Origin: Paracoccaceae bacterium
Lineage (GTDB): Bacteria > Pseudomonadota > Alphaproteobacteria > Rhodobacterales > Rhodobacteraceae
Assembly (NCBI GenBank): GCA_020637675.1
Contig: JACKKD010000001.1
Location: 186,001-250,000, forward strand
Length of the DNA: 64,000 nucleotides
Reading direction: 5' to 3'
Part shown: positions 1 through 7,959 of the stretch, one piece after another
Position numbering within the stretch: the stretch's first letter is position 1
How the letters are laid out: each line of letters opens with the position of its first letter
The notes under the pieces: model-generated
What the model saw: the letters and a program-made list of their open reading frames with translations, nothing else
The model's database searches: none
Told to the model about the DNA's origin: nothing
Program-made: the position numbers and the translations under genes

Positions 1-586
1 GCGCCTCCGGCGGGCGAAGGTTGCCGAACTGCTCGACCTGCTCGAGAAGCTTCAGGATGCGCCGCGTCTCGGCGACGATCAGGTCGGCGAGTTCCACGTC
101 CTCGGGCGGCAGGTTCATCGACAGTAGCTGCGCGGCCCCGGTGATCCCGGCAAGCGGGTTCTTGATCTCGTGCGCCAGCATCTCCGCCATGCCGATGGCC
201 GACCGCGCGGCGTGCTTCATGCCCTGTCCGCGGCCGATCCGTTCGGCGAACTCGCGCGGCGAGATGAGCAGGAGCACATGGCCCGGCGCGTCGGCGACCG
301 GCGCGGCCTGGAGGTTGCAGATCACCGGCGCGCGTTCGCCGGTGCCCACGTCCACATCGTTGATGTAGAGTGAGGACTGGTTGGCGCGGACGCGGGCGAA
401 GACCTCCTCCAGCGGCGCGGCCACCGCCAGGCGGTCGAAGACGGGCTGGCCCCGCAGCGCGCGGGCCGAGACATTGAGGAAGAGTTCGGCCGCCGGGTTC
501 ACATCGATCGCACGATCCCCTTCGTCGAGGAGGATGGCGGGAACCGGGAGCGAGGCCCAGAGCGTCGCGGCGGAAGGCAGGCTCAT
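1..586 (-). CDS. ntrB: Nitrogen regulation sensor histidine kinase NtrB, N-terminal part (cut by window edge)
   Basis: The first 195 residues are visible; the kinase ATPase domain lies beyond base 1. Residues 1-110 look like a PAS sensor domain. The dimerisation/phosphoacceptor helix follows with LAHEIKNPLAG, which places the phosphorylated histidine at His139. NtrB phosphorylates or dephosphorylates the response regulator NtrC according to PII (nitrogen) status. Its ATG overlaps the dusB stop as ATGA, so the two genes are translationally coupled. This is the classic nifR3-ntrB-ntrC arrangement of Rhodobacter, and ntrC is expected outside the window. Confidence 0.93.
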   Translation of the reverse strand, partial: MSLPSAATLWASLPVPAILLDEGDRAIDVNPAAELFLNVSARALRGQPVFDRLAVAAPLEEVFARVRANQSSLYINDVDVGTGERAPVICNLQAAPVADAPGHVLLLISPREFAERIGRGQGMKHAARSAIGMAEMLAHEIKNPLAGITGAAQLLSMNLPPEDVELADLIVAETRRILKLLEQVEQFGNLRPPEA

Positions 587-1578
587 GCGGCACGCCTTTC
601 CGGCGCCCCGCCAAAGGCGCGGGCGACGAGCGCCAGCACCTCCTCGGCAGAGCCGGCGACGAGCATCCGCGCCCGCAAGGCGGGCGCGACCGCGGCCTCG
701 TCGGCATACCAGCCGAGGTGCTTCCGTGCGATCCGGACGCCGAGATCGCGCCCGTAGAAGCTCAACATGTCCTCGTAATGGCTTGAAATGTAATCGCCAA
801 GTGCCGCGCCCTTGGGAACCGCCGGCGCGGGCGCGCCGCTCAGCCCTGCCGCGACCTCGGCAAGCCTCCACGGTGCCCCCCGCGCCCCGCGGCCGATCAT
901 GACCGCCGCGGCGCCTGACGCGGCCAGTGCGCTGCGGGCGCTGGCGAGGTCGCGGATGTCGCCGTTCGCCACGACCGGGAGGGACACCGCTGCGGCCACG
1001 GCACGGATCGCCGCCCAGTCCGCGGTCCCCGCGTAGAACTGCTGGCGGGTGCGGCCGTGCACGGTGATCATCCGCACGCCGGCAGCCTCGGCGCGCCGGG
1101 CGAGGTCGGGCGCGTTCACGCAGTCGGCGTCCCAGCCGAGACGGCATTTCAGCGTCACCGGCACCTCGACCGCGCCAACCACCGCATCGACGAGGCCCAG
1201 AGCATGGTCGAGGTCGCGCATCAGCGCCGACCCGGAAAGGCCGCCCGTGACCTTCTTCGCGGGGCAGCCCATGTTGATGTCGATCACGCGCGCGCCCATG
1301 TCGGCGACGATGCGCGCGGCCTCCGCCATGGCCCGCGCCTCGCGTCCCGCCAGCTGGACGGAGGTCGGCGTGCCGTCGGCGAGACCGAGGTCGCTGCGCG
1401 CCTTCGCGCGGACCGAGGGCCTTTCCGTGATCAGTTCCCCCGAGGCGACCATCTCCGAAACGACGAGGCCGGCGCCGAACGCGGCCACCCGGCGGCGGAA
1501 CGGCAGGTCGGTGATCCCCGCGAGCGGTGCGAGAAGGACGGACGGATCGACTGCGATGTCGCCGATGGTCAGGGTCAA
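583..1578 (-). CDS. dusB: tRNA-dihydrouridine synthase DusB (NifR3)
   Basis: 331 residues, the normal length for a bacterial Dus enzyme, which uses FMN and NADPH to reduce uridines in tRNA D-loops. The protein opens with a TIM-barrel start (SVLLAPLAGITDLPFRR). The catalytic loop INMGCPAKKV places the active-site cysteine at Cys105. I chose the TTG at 1578 because AGGA lies eight bases upstream and homology begins only at this point; the open frame continues far upstream but without any family similarity. It is the first gene of the nifR3-ntrB operon, hence the old name. Confidence 0.93.
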   Translation of the reverse strand: MTLTIGDIAVDPSVLLAPLAGITDLPFRRRVAAFGAGLVVSEMVASGELITERPSVRAKARSDLGLADGTPTSVQLAGREARAMAEAARIVADMGARVIDINMGCPAKKVTGGLSGSALMRDLDHALGLVDAVVGAVEVPVTLKCRLGWDADCVNAPDLARRAEAAGVRMITVHGRTRQQFYAGTADWAAIRAVAAAVSLPVVANGDIRDLASARSALAASGAAAVMIGRGARGAPWRLAEVAAGLSGAPAPAVPKGAALGDYISSHYEDMLSFYGRDLGVRIARKHLGWYADEAAVAPALRARMLVAGSAEEVLALVARAFGGAPERRAA

Positions 1579-1768
1579 ACGCCTAATCCTTGTGCAATTG
1601 CCTCCCGGATAATCGGGACGAACGGTTTTCGCAACCGAAACGGCGGGCCCGAGCGCAGCAATACGGCAATTGCCCGAAACTTCGGCACCGGCGGCGCCTT
1701 CGTGCCGGGTCAGGCGGCATTGCCGATGTGCGCGAGCCGGACTAGACGGAGACAAAGGGAGGGCCTCA

Positions 1769-2908
1769 GTGACCGACACCGCCGCTACCGCCATCGTGAT
1801 CGTCGCCGCCGGCCGGGGCAGCCGCGCCGGTGGCGGCGAACCGAAGCAATGGCGTCGGATCGCGGGGCGCAGCGTGCTCGCGCGGGCGGTTGCCGCCTTC
1901 GCGCAGTTTCCGCGCATCGTCGTCGTCCTCCATCCCGATGACATGCTGCGCGGCGTGGCGGAGTTCGGGGGCCGCGTGACCCTGGTCGCCGGCGGCGAAA
2001 GCCGCACCGGGTCGGTGCGCAACGCGCTGGAATCTCTTGCCGGCGGCGACATCGCCCGGGTCCTCATCCATGACGGCGCGCGGCCCTTCGTCTCGCCCGC
2101 CGTCATCGCCCGCGTCGCAGCCGCGCTCGACCATGCGGATGCCGCCGCACCCGCCCTTGCGGTCACCGATGCGCTCTGGACCGGCGCGGCCGGACGCGTC
2201 ACCGGCGTCGCCGAGCGCGCCGGGCTCTGGCGCGCGCAGACGCCGCAGGGATTCCGCCTCGACGCGATCCTTGCCGCCTACCGCGCCCATCCCGGCCCCG
2301 CCGCCGACGACGTGGAGATCGCCCGCGCCGCCGGACTTGACGTCGCCATCGTCGAGGGCGAGGAGGAGAACATCAAGATCACCTGGCCCGGGGACTTCGC
2401 CCGCGCCGAAAGGATGCTGGGCAAAGCGATGGATATCCGCACCGGCAACGGCTTTGACGTCCATGCCTTCACCGCGGGCGATCACGTCACCCTGTGCGGG
2501 GTGCGCTTGCCGCATGAGAAGGCGCTTCTCGGTCATTCCGATGCCGATGTGGCAATGCATGCGCTGACCGACGCAATCTACGGTGCGCTCGCCGAGGGTG
2601 ACATCGGCCGGCATTTCCCGCCGTCCGATCCGCAGTGGAAGGGCGCGGCGAGCGAGATCTTCCTTGCCCACGCCGCCGGGCTTGCCAGGCAGAGGGGTTA
2701 TGCCCTTTCGAACGCCGACGTGACGATCATCTGCGAGCGCCCGAAGATCGGCCCGCATGCGATTGACATGGCACGTGAACTCGCCCGGATCACAGGTTCG
2801 GGCGCTGACCGGATCAGCGTCAAGGCGACGACATCCGAACGTCTCGGCTTCACCGGGCGCGAGGAAGGCATCGCCGCACTCGCCACCGTGACGCTGGTGC
2901 GGGCGTGA
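1769..2908 (+). CDS. ispDF: Bifunctional IspD/IspF enzyme of the MEP isoprenoid pathway
   Basis: 379 residues. The N-terminal ~225 residues are the CDP-methylerythritol synthase (IspD) with the nucleotide-binding loop AAGRGSRAGG. The C-terminal half starts at MDIRTGNGFDVHAF and is 2-C-methyl-D-erythritol 2,4-cyclodiphosphate synthase (IspF), with its metal-binding Asp-x-His and the SDADVAMHAL segment. The fusion is usual in alphaproteobacteria. The GTG at 1769 is preceded by AAAGGGAGGG, a strong ribosome site; the open frame upstream of it has no similarity. The stop overlaps the next start as GTGA, giving an ispDF-pgpA-pncC operon. Confidence 0.95.
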   Translation: MTDTAATAIVIVAAGRGSRAGGGEPKQWRRIAGRSVLARAVAAFAQFPRIVVVLHPDDMLRGVAEFGGRVTLVAGGESRTGSVRNALESLAGGDIARVLIHDGARPFVSPAVIARVAAALDHADAAAPALAVTDALWTGAAGRVTGVAERAGLWRAQTPQGFRLDAILAAYRAHPGPAADDVEIARAAGLDVAIVEGEEENIKITWPGDFARAERMLGKAMDIRTGNGFDVHAFTAGDHVTLCGVRLPHEKALLGHSDADVAMHALTDAIYGALAEGDIGRHFPPSDPQWKGAASEIFLAHAAGLARQRGYALSNADVTIICERPKIGPHAIDMARELARITGSGADRISVKATTSERLGFTGREEGIAALATVTLVRA

Positions 2909-3408
2909 CCCTGCCGCGCGCCATCGCCACCCTGTTCGGCGTCGGCCTCCTCAGGCCTGCCCCCGGCACATGGGGCTCGGCGGCGGCGCTCTGCCTCGGC
3001 GTGGCGATCGACCATCTCCTCGGCTTCCCCGCGCTCGCGCTGGCCACGCTCGCCGTGATCCCGCTCGGCTACTGGGCGGTGGCGCGGACCGTCGCGGGAA
3101 CGGCCGACAAGGACCCGTCCGAGATCGTCATCGACGAGGTCGCGGGCCAGTGGATCGCGCTTCTCTTCCCCGCCGCCGCCTTCTGGAGCCGCGGGATGGA
3201 GGACTGGGCCCTGTCCGCCTGGCCCGGCTGGGCCGTGCCCTTCCTCTTCTTCCGGCTCTTCGACATCTGGAAACCCGGCCCGGTGGGCCGGGCCGACCGC
3301 AAGGGAACGGCCGGGGCGACGATGACGGACGACCTCTGGGCCGGTCTCTTCGCCGGACTTGCCACCGTGGCCGCGGCCGGGCTCTGGCACGGGGTCATGG
3401 GCCTATGA
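2905..3408 (+). CDS. pgpA: Phosphatidylglycerophosphatase A
   Basis: 167 residues with three to four hydrophobic segments, as expected for the membrane enzyme that dephosphorylates phosphatidylglycerophosphate to phosphatidylglycerol. The conserved acidic stretch DPSEIVIDEVAGQW and the downstream FRLFDIWKPGP motif are family signatures. The GTG start at 2905 overlaps the ispDF stop and its own stop overlaps the next ATG, so expression depends on the upstream gene. Confidence 0.93.
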   Translation: MTLPRAIATLFGVGLLRPAPGTWGSAAALCLGVAIDHLLGFPALALATLAVIPLGYWAVARTVAGTADKDPSEIVIDEVAGQWIALLFPAAAFWSRGMEDWALSAWPGWAVPFLFFRLFDIWKPGPVGRADRKGTAGATMTDDLWAGLFAGLATVAAAGLWHGVMGL

Positions 3409-3878
3409 CGAAGGCGGAGGAACTTCTCGCCGCCGCGCGAAGGTCGGGCGACCGGATCGCCACGGCCGAAAGCTGCACCGGCGGAATGGTCGGCGCGGCG
3501 ATCACCGACGTGGCCGGCTCCTCCGACGTCTTCGACCGCGGCTTCATCACCTATTCCAACGCCGCCAAGACGGCGATGCTCGGTGTCGATCCCTGGCTGA
3601 TCGAGACCCACGGCGCGGTAAGCGAGGAGGTTGCCCGCGCCATGGCCGAAGGCGCGCTCGACCGGGCGCTCGCCTCGCTCGCCGTGGCGGTCACCGGCAT
3701 TGCCGGCCCCGGCGGATCGGAGCACAAGCCCGAGGGGCGGGTCTGCTTCGCGCTCGCCGCAACCGGGCGGCGCACCCGGACCGAGACGGTGGAGTTCGGC
3801 GCGATCGGCCGCGCCGGGGTGCGCCGGGCCACCGTCGATCATGCGCTCGACCTCCTGCTCGCCGCCACGCTCGGCTAG
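3405..3878 (+). CDS. pncC: CinA C-terminal-type nicotinamide-nucleotide amidohydrolase
   Basis: 157 residues, corresponding to only the C-terminal domain of CinA (PncC). This family deamidates NMN to nicotinate mononucleotide in pyridine-nucleotide recycling. The signatures AESCTGG near the N-terminus and TGIAGPGG in the middle are intact. It is the last gene of the ispDF operon. Its TAG stop shares the palindrome CTAG with the stop of the convergent gene on the other strand. The exact substrate is inferred from the family. Confidence 0.85.
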   Translation: MTKAEELLAAARRSGDRIATAESCTGGMVGAAITDVAGSSDVFDRGFITYSNAAKTAMLGVDPWLIETHGAVSEEVARAMAEGALDRALASLAVAVTGIAGPGGSEHKPEGRVCFALAATGRRTRTETVEFGAIGRAGVRRATVDHALDLLLAATLG

Positions 3879-4333
3879 GACGGGCGGCCGTAGAGCGCCT
3901 CGGCCCGCGCCTCGAACGCCCTGACCACGCGGCGCATGGCTTCGTCGAAGACGACGCCGATCACTTTCTGCAGGATCGCGTTGCGGAACTCGAAATCGAC
4001 GTGAAAGTCCACGTCGCAAAGGCCCTCGCCCGCGTCCCGGAACGCCCAGCGGGAATGCATGTGGCGGAACGGGCCGTCGAGATAGGTCGTGTCGATGGTC
4101 ATGGCTGCGGGATCGAGCCGGACACGGCTGCCGAACCTTTCGCGGAAGACCTTGAAGGAAATCACGAGGTCGGCCTCCACTACCTCGCTGCCGTCGGGCT
4201 GCGGCGTGCGCGAACGCACCCGCGCGGCAGCCGTCCAGGGCAGGAACTCAGGGTAGCGCGGGACGTCCGCTACAAGGTCGTACATCTGTCGCGCCGACCA
4301 GGGCAGCGTCCGTGTTTCCGAATGCCTGGGCAT
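3875..4333 (-). CDS. Coq10/RatA-type START-like (SRPBCC) protein
   Basis: 152 residues. The opening MPRHSETRTLPWSARQMYDLVADVP and the closing AFEARAEALYGRPS match the ubiquinone-binding Coq10/RatA family, a helix-grip fold with a hydrophobic pocket. Eukaryotic Coq10 supports respiratory electron transfer by binding ubiquinone; bacterial RatA was also described as a ribosome-association toxin. In Rhodobacterales the Coq10-like role is the more likely one. It ends head-to-head with pncC in a four-base stop overlap and diverges from hpt. Confidence 0.85.
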   Translation of the reverse strand: MPRHSETRTLPWSARQMYDLVADVPRYPEFLPWTAAARVRSRTPQPDGSEVVEADLVISFKVFRERFGSRVRLDPAAMTIDTTYLDGPFRHMHSRWAFRDAGEGLCDVDFHVDFEFRNAILQKVIGVVFDEAMRRVVRAFEARAEALYGRPS

Positions 4334-4420
4334 GGCTCCCCCCGGGTGACAGTGGCGCCCCATGTCGCTAAATGGAAGCGTGAAATCAAGGTCCCACCGG
4401 GCCGCGCGAGGGGGAAAATC

Positions 4421-4975
4421 GTGCCGCAACGACCCTATGTCATCGACGAAATGATTTCGGCCAAGGCCATCGCGGCGCGGGTCGAGGCGCTGGCCAAGGA
4501 GATCACGCGCGCCTTCCGCGGCACCGACAAGCTCGTCGTGGTCGGGCTCCTGCGCGGCTCCTTCGTGTTCATCGCCGACCTCGTGCGCGAGATCGACCTG
4601 CCGGTCGAGGTCGATTTCCTCGAAGCCTCCTCCTACGGCGACGCGATGGAAAGCTCCCGCGAGGTGCGTATCCTGAAGGACCTCCGGGGCGAGATCGCGG
4701 GCCGCGACGTGCTGGTGGTGGAGGATATCGTCGATACCGGCTTCACGCTCCACCATGTCGTCAACCTGCTCCGCAGCCGTGAACCGAAGCGGCTCGAGGT
4801 CTGCGCGCTTCTCGACAAGCCGACGCGGCGCGAGGTGCCGATCAGGGCCACCTGGACGGGGTTCGAGATTCCGGACGAGTTCGTAGTGGGTTACGGCATC
4901 GACTTCGCGCAGCGGAACCGCAACCTGCCCTATATCGGCAAGGTTCGGTTCGTCGAGGCGGGGTCCGTCAGCTGA
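4421..4975 (+). CDS. hpt: Hypoxanthine phosphoribosyltransferase
   Basis: 184 residues of the type I phosphoribosyltransferase fold, salvaging hypoxanthine (and guanine) to the nucleotide with PRPP. The PRPP loop VLVVEDIVDTGFTL carries the adjacent acidic pair and DTG; GLLRGSFVF supplies the first loop. The open frame runs much further upstream, but GTG at 4421 is preceded by GAGGGGG at good spacing and the family N-terminus (RPYVIDEMISA) follows at once. Its 3' end overlaps the convergent membrane-protein gene by eight bases. Confidence 0.92.
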   Translation: MPQRPYVIDEMISAKAIAARVEALAKEITRAFRGTDKLVVVGLLRGSFVFIADLVREIDLPVEVDFLEASSYGDAMESSREVRILKDLRGEIAGRDVLVVEDIVDTGFTLHHVVNLLRSREPKRLEVCALLDKPTRREVPIRATWTGFEIPDEFVVGYGIDFAQRNRNLPYIGKVRFVEAGSVS

Positions 4976-5381
4976 CGCGGATGTCGAGGCGCGCCGCAGC
5001 CGCCGCCGCGATGAGGTCTGCGCGGCGCGGGAAGCAGCCGGAGAAGAGCGGAACCCGGCGCCCGTCGCGCAGGTGCAGCACGTAATCGGTGCTGTCGGTC
5101 CAGTCCGCGATCTGGAGGTGGTCGATGTCATCGAGCGGCCAGGTCTCGACGCGGCCGGCCCCGGTCACGATCAGCGCCTCGGGCGTGAGGTCGATCCCGT
5201 GAACCCTCCCCGCCAGGAGCATCCACAACGCCGCGCCGGTCGCGCCGCCAACCGGCAGCCACCAGAGCAGGGGTGGCGGGCCCTGGCGAAGTGCGGCAAG
5301 GATCATCACGGCGCCCACCGCAAGGAACAGGGCGGCGGGCCAGCCGCGTTCGGAGCGGCGAAAGTGGAAAGGCAGCTTCAT
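4968..5381 (-). CDS. Small membrane protein with cytoplasmic domain, unknown function
   Basis: 137 residues from the ATG at 5381 (MKLPFHFRRSERGW). Two adjacent hydrophobic helices lie at about residues 15-30 and 38-55. A soluble domain of about 80 residues follows, with alternating hydrophobic strands (GIDLTPEALIVTG, WPLDDIDHLQI) resembling the PH-like domains found behind such hairpins. The domain similarity is an impression, not a match. The Shine-Dalgarno sequence is weak. Confidence 0.65.
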   Translation of the reverse strand: MKLPFHFRRSERGWPAALFLAVGAVMILAALRQGPPPLLWWLPVGGATGAALWMLLAGRVHGIDLTPEALIVTGAGRVETWPLDDIDHLQIADWTDSTDYVLHLRDGRRVPLFSGCFPRRADLIAAAAAARLDIRVS

Positions 5382-5441
5382 GTCGCGATTCTGCGGGGCT
5401 ATCCGGGCGGAATTCGGGCGCAAGGCCGCGGGGTGGGCGCG

Positions 5442-5597
5442 ATGAATCCGCGGATGTTCCTCCGCATGGCACGATGGGCGCGCAAGCCGCCGTCGGCGCG
5501 GCGGGTGGTCCTCGGGCTCATGGTGATCGCCGCCTGCCTGGCGCTTGCGGCGCTGGAATGGGCGGGGCTGCTGCCCGACTGGTTCGGCATTCCCTGA
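5442..5597 (+). CDS. 51-residue single-helix membrane protein
   Basis: The peptide MNPRMFLRMARWARKPPSAR continues into one clear transmembrane helix (residues 22-42) and ends WAGLLPDWFGIP. The Arg-rich N-terminus predicts an N-in orientation. I recall small proteins of this pattern in Rhodobacterales, but no function is known to me. It diverges from the 4968-5381 gene and runs convergently towards the LysR gene. Confidence 0.6.
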   Translation: MNPRMFLRMARWARKPPSARRVVLGLMVIAACLALAALEWAGLLPDWFGIP

Positions 5598-5621
5598 CGG
5601 CGGCTTCCGCCGACCGGTGCC

Positions 5622-6494
5622 TCAGGCCGCCCCCGGCACGCCCCGTAGCCGTGTCGCCTGCTCGGCAACGGCCCGCGTCAGCAGCGACCGCGCGGCGGAG
5701 ATGCGCGGAATGTCGGCAAGGTCGGAGTGGCTTGCGACCCAGATGTCCACGGCAAGTTCGGGCAGCACGCCGGTCACGCGCTCCAGCTGCGGGTGTTCCG
5801 CCCCGAGGAAGTCCGGCATCGCGGCAAGGCCGAGCCCCTCCGCCGCCAGTTCCCGCACCACGAGGAAGCTGTCGGAGCGCGCGACGATCCGCGCGGGCTC
5901 GACGTTCTCCTCGATCCACCGCCCGACACGCGAGCTTCCGGCCTGCCCGGACAGGCCGAGCCAGTCGGCGTTCGCCGCGCCGCGCCGGCGGAAGAGGCCG
6001 AAGCCAAGCACCGCCGCCGCCTCGCCCACAAGGTCTTCGGGCAGCGCGAGCGCGGGACGGATGGTGATGTCGGCATGCGTCCGGGCGAGATCGACATGGG
6101 CATTCGAGCAGATCAGCTCCAGCTTGAGGTGGGGCAGGAGCACGCGCAGACGCGCGATGACCGGGGCGAGCACGCACTGGCAGAGCGAATCCGTCGAGGT
6201 CACGCGCACCTCGCCCGAAAGCGGCGCCTGCGAGCCGCGCAGCGCGCGCCCCACCGCCTGAACCGCGCGATCAACCTCGCGCGCGGCGTCGATGATGCGT
6301 GTCATCGGCTCGGGCACCGCATAGCCCCGCGCCGTCCGGTCGAAGACCGCCATGCCGGCGGATACCTCGTAGGCCGCGATCCGCCTGAGGACGGTCGCGT
6401 GATTCACCCCGAGCCGCCGCGCCGCGGCGCTGACCGAGCCTTCCTCGGCCACGGCCAGCACGAACCGCAAGTCGTCCCAGTTCTCCCGTGTCAT
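5622..6494 (-). CDS. LysR-family transcriptional regulator
   Basis: 290 residues. The winged helix-turn-helix occupies residues 1-60 (NWDDLRFVLAVAEEGSVSAAARRLGVNHATVLRRI) and a periplasmic-binding-protein-like effector domain follows. The ATG at 6494 has GGAAGGG upstream; the longer open frame adds 22 unlikely residues. It is divergent from the cytochrome c' gene, with about 210 bases between the starts, so it may control that gene or itself. The effector is unknown. Confidence 0.88.
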   Translation of the reverse strand: MTRENWDDLRFVLAVAEEGSVSAAARRLGVNHATVLRRIAAYEVSAGMAVFDRTARGYAVPEPMTRIIDAAREVDRAVQAVGRALRGSQAPLSGEVRVTSTDSLCQCVLAPVIARLRVLLPHLKLELICSNAHVDLARTHADITIRPALALPEDLVGEAAAVLGFGLFRRRGAANADWLGLSGQAGSSRVGRWIEENVEPARIVARSDSFLVVRELAAEGLGLAAMPDFLGAEHPQLERVTGVLPELAVDIWVASHSDLADIPRISAARSLLTRAVAEQATRLRGVPGAA

Positions 6495-6707
6495 GCGCTG
6501 CCCTTCCGCGATCACGTTTTCGTCAGCCACGAGCCCGAAACCGGACCTTGGTCCGATCAAATCCTCCCCTTCGCCCGCCCAAGGTCCCTACCGGGGGCTG
6601 CAAACCGGGCTTCTGTGCGGAATTTCACCACAGCCCTGCGAAAATTGCGAGTAGTCACCCGTTTTGTCACAGCTAGTCTCTTCCCGTTCTCAACAGGGAG
6701 TTGCGTC

Positions 6708-7175
6708 ATGAAGACACTGTTCGCCGGTTTGACTGTTGCAGCCATCGTCTCCGCCGGGGTGGTGACCGCCCAGGAAAAGGGCCCGTTCGCCATGCAGATC
6801 AAGGCGCGCCAGGGCATCATGGCCTATCGGGCCGTCAATCTCGGTGTGCTTGGCGGCATGGCGAAGGGGGAGACGGAGTACAACGCCGAGGCTGCCCAGA
6901 AGGCAGCCGACAACTTGGCAACGGCCGTGGCGATTGACGCTTCGATGCTCTGGCCGAAGGGATCGGACCACGACGCCGATCCGACAAGCGAGGCGCTGGC
7001 AGCGATCTGGGCGGACGGGTCGGACATCGGTGCCAAGGCCAAGGCCATGTCGGACGCGGCGGCGGCGATGCAGGCCGCCGCCGGCAAGGATATCGACAGC
7101 CTGAAAGCGGCGATGGGTCCCGTGGGCGAAGCCTGCGCGGGGTGTCACAAGTCCTTCCGCGTTCCGCAGAACTGA
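6708..7175 (+). CDS. Cytochrome c', paralogue 1
   Basis: 155 residues with a Sec signal peptide ending near TAQ-EK (residues 1-21). It has the four-helix pattern of class II c-type cytochromes and the haem site C143-A-G-C-H147 close to the C-terminus, exactly where cytochrome c' carries it. These periplasmic proteins have a five-coordinate haem that binds NO and are linked to nitrosative-stress protection. A clear GGGAG ribosome site precedes the ATG. A related gene lies about 260 bases downstream. Confidence 0.88.
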   Translation: MKTLFAGLTVAAIVSAGVVTAQEKGPFAMQIKARQGIMAYRAVNLGVLGGMAKGETEYNAEAAQKAADNLATAVAIDASMLWPKGSDHDADPTSEALAAIWADGSDIGAKAKAMSDAAAAMQAAAGKDIDSLKAAMGPVGEACAGCHKSFRVPQN

Positions 7176-7298
7176 CGGCCGGACCGCCGCAGGGGTCCGC
7201 CGCCCGGATGCACCCTCCGTGGGCGGCGGATTGCCACCGGCGCAGAAGGCGTGGGCGAGGTTCTGCCGTTCGCGCGAAGCCGGCGCGCCATCTGCAAC

Positions 7299-7324
7299 CC
7301 CGGTTATAGAACCTCTAACCCGGG
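7299..7324. promoter_or_regulatory. Near-palindrome before second cytochrome c' gene
   Basis: Two arms, CCCGGTTA (7299-7306) and TAACCCGGG (7316-7324), are complementary apart from one extra base. A shorter perfect hairpin GGTT-ATAG-AACC is nested inside. TATAGA at 7305-7310 could also be a -10 element. The site sits about 110 bases ahead of the second cytochrome c' start. The rest of the 256-base gap (7176-7431) shows only a weak GGACC/GGTCC stem just after the first gene. A regulatory role is inferred. Confidence 0.35.
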
Positions 7325-7431
7325 CCGCATGGGCAATTCCGGGATCTGCCAGGCCAATGCCGATGCCTCGGGGCGTCGGCACGGAACGGCCTCACCCGAA
7401 GGTTCCAGACGGTCCGTTCCAGGAGTAGTTC

Positions 7432-7893
7432 ATGCGCAAGACCCTTATCGCAATCGCCGCCGCCGCGCTCGTCGCCGCACCGGCCCTGTCCGAAAACATC
7501 AGCGACCCGGAAGAGATCCTGACCGCCCGGCACGGCTACATGCTCTTGCTGGCGAACCAGCTTGCGCCGCTCGGCGCCATGGCGAAGGGCGAGATGCCCT
7601 ACGATGCCGCGACAGCCGCCCGGGCTGCCGCAAGCCTCGCGGCGCTCGCCTCGGTCGATACCTCGATGCTCTGGGCGCCGGGGACGGAAGAGGGGGCGAT
7701 CGAGGACAGCTCGGCCCTGCCCGAAATCCTGAGCAACACCGCCGACCGGGAGGCGCGCTTCGCGGAACTCACGACGGCATCTCACACGCTGTCGGCGGCG
7801 GCCGGCACCGACCTTGAAGGCCTCAAGGCGGCCATGGGTGCCGTCGGGCAGGCTTGTGGCGGGTGCCACAAGCAGTATCGTAAATCCGAGTGA
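7432..7893 (+). CDS. Cytochrome c', paralogue 2
   Basis: 153 residues with a signal peptide cleaved near ALS-EN (about residue 20), four amphipathic helices and a C-terminal haem motif C142-G-G-C-H146. It aligns with the preceding cytochrome c' along its full length (AARAAASLA..., SMLWAPGTE..., DLEGLKAAMGAVGQAC), so the pair arose by duplication and has since diverged. The ribosome site CAGGAG is well placed. A strong stem-loop follows at once. Confidence 0.85.
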   Translation: MRKTLIAIAAAALVAAPALSENISDPEEILTARHGYMLLLANQLAPLGAMAKGEMPYDAATAARAAASLAALASVDTSMLWAPGTEEGAIEDSSALPEILSNTADREARFAELTTASHTLSAAAGTDLEGLKAAMGAVGQACGGCHKQYRKSE

Positions 7894-7899
7894 GAGGAT

Positions 7900-7936
7900 C
7901 GCGGGCGCAACCGCGCGACTGACGGTTGCGCCCGCG
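7900..7936 (+). terminator. Strong stem-loop after cytochrome c' pair
   Basis: A perfect 13-base-pair stem (CGCGGGCGCAACC with GGTTGCGCCCGCG) and an 11-base loop lie between the cytochrome c' stop and the next gene. There is no U-tract, so it may act as a mRNA-stabilising or partial terminator structure rather than a full intrinsic terminator. Confidence 0.6.
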
Positions 7937-7959
7937 ACGCACCCATGGAGTTCCAGACG

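Noticed and set aside
7945..7959. Earlier ATG for the dihaem cytochrome
   Set aside because: No ribosome site precedes it, while GGAG is correctly placed for ATG 7960 and the signal helix starts there.
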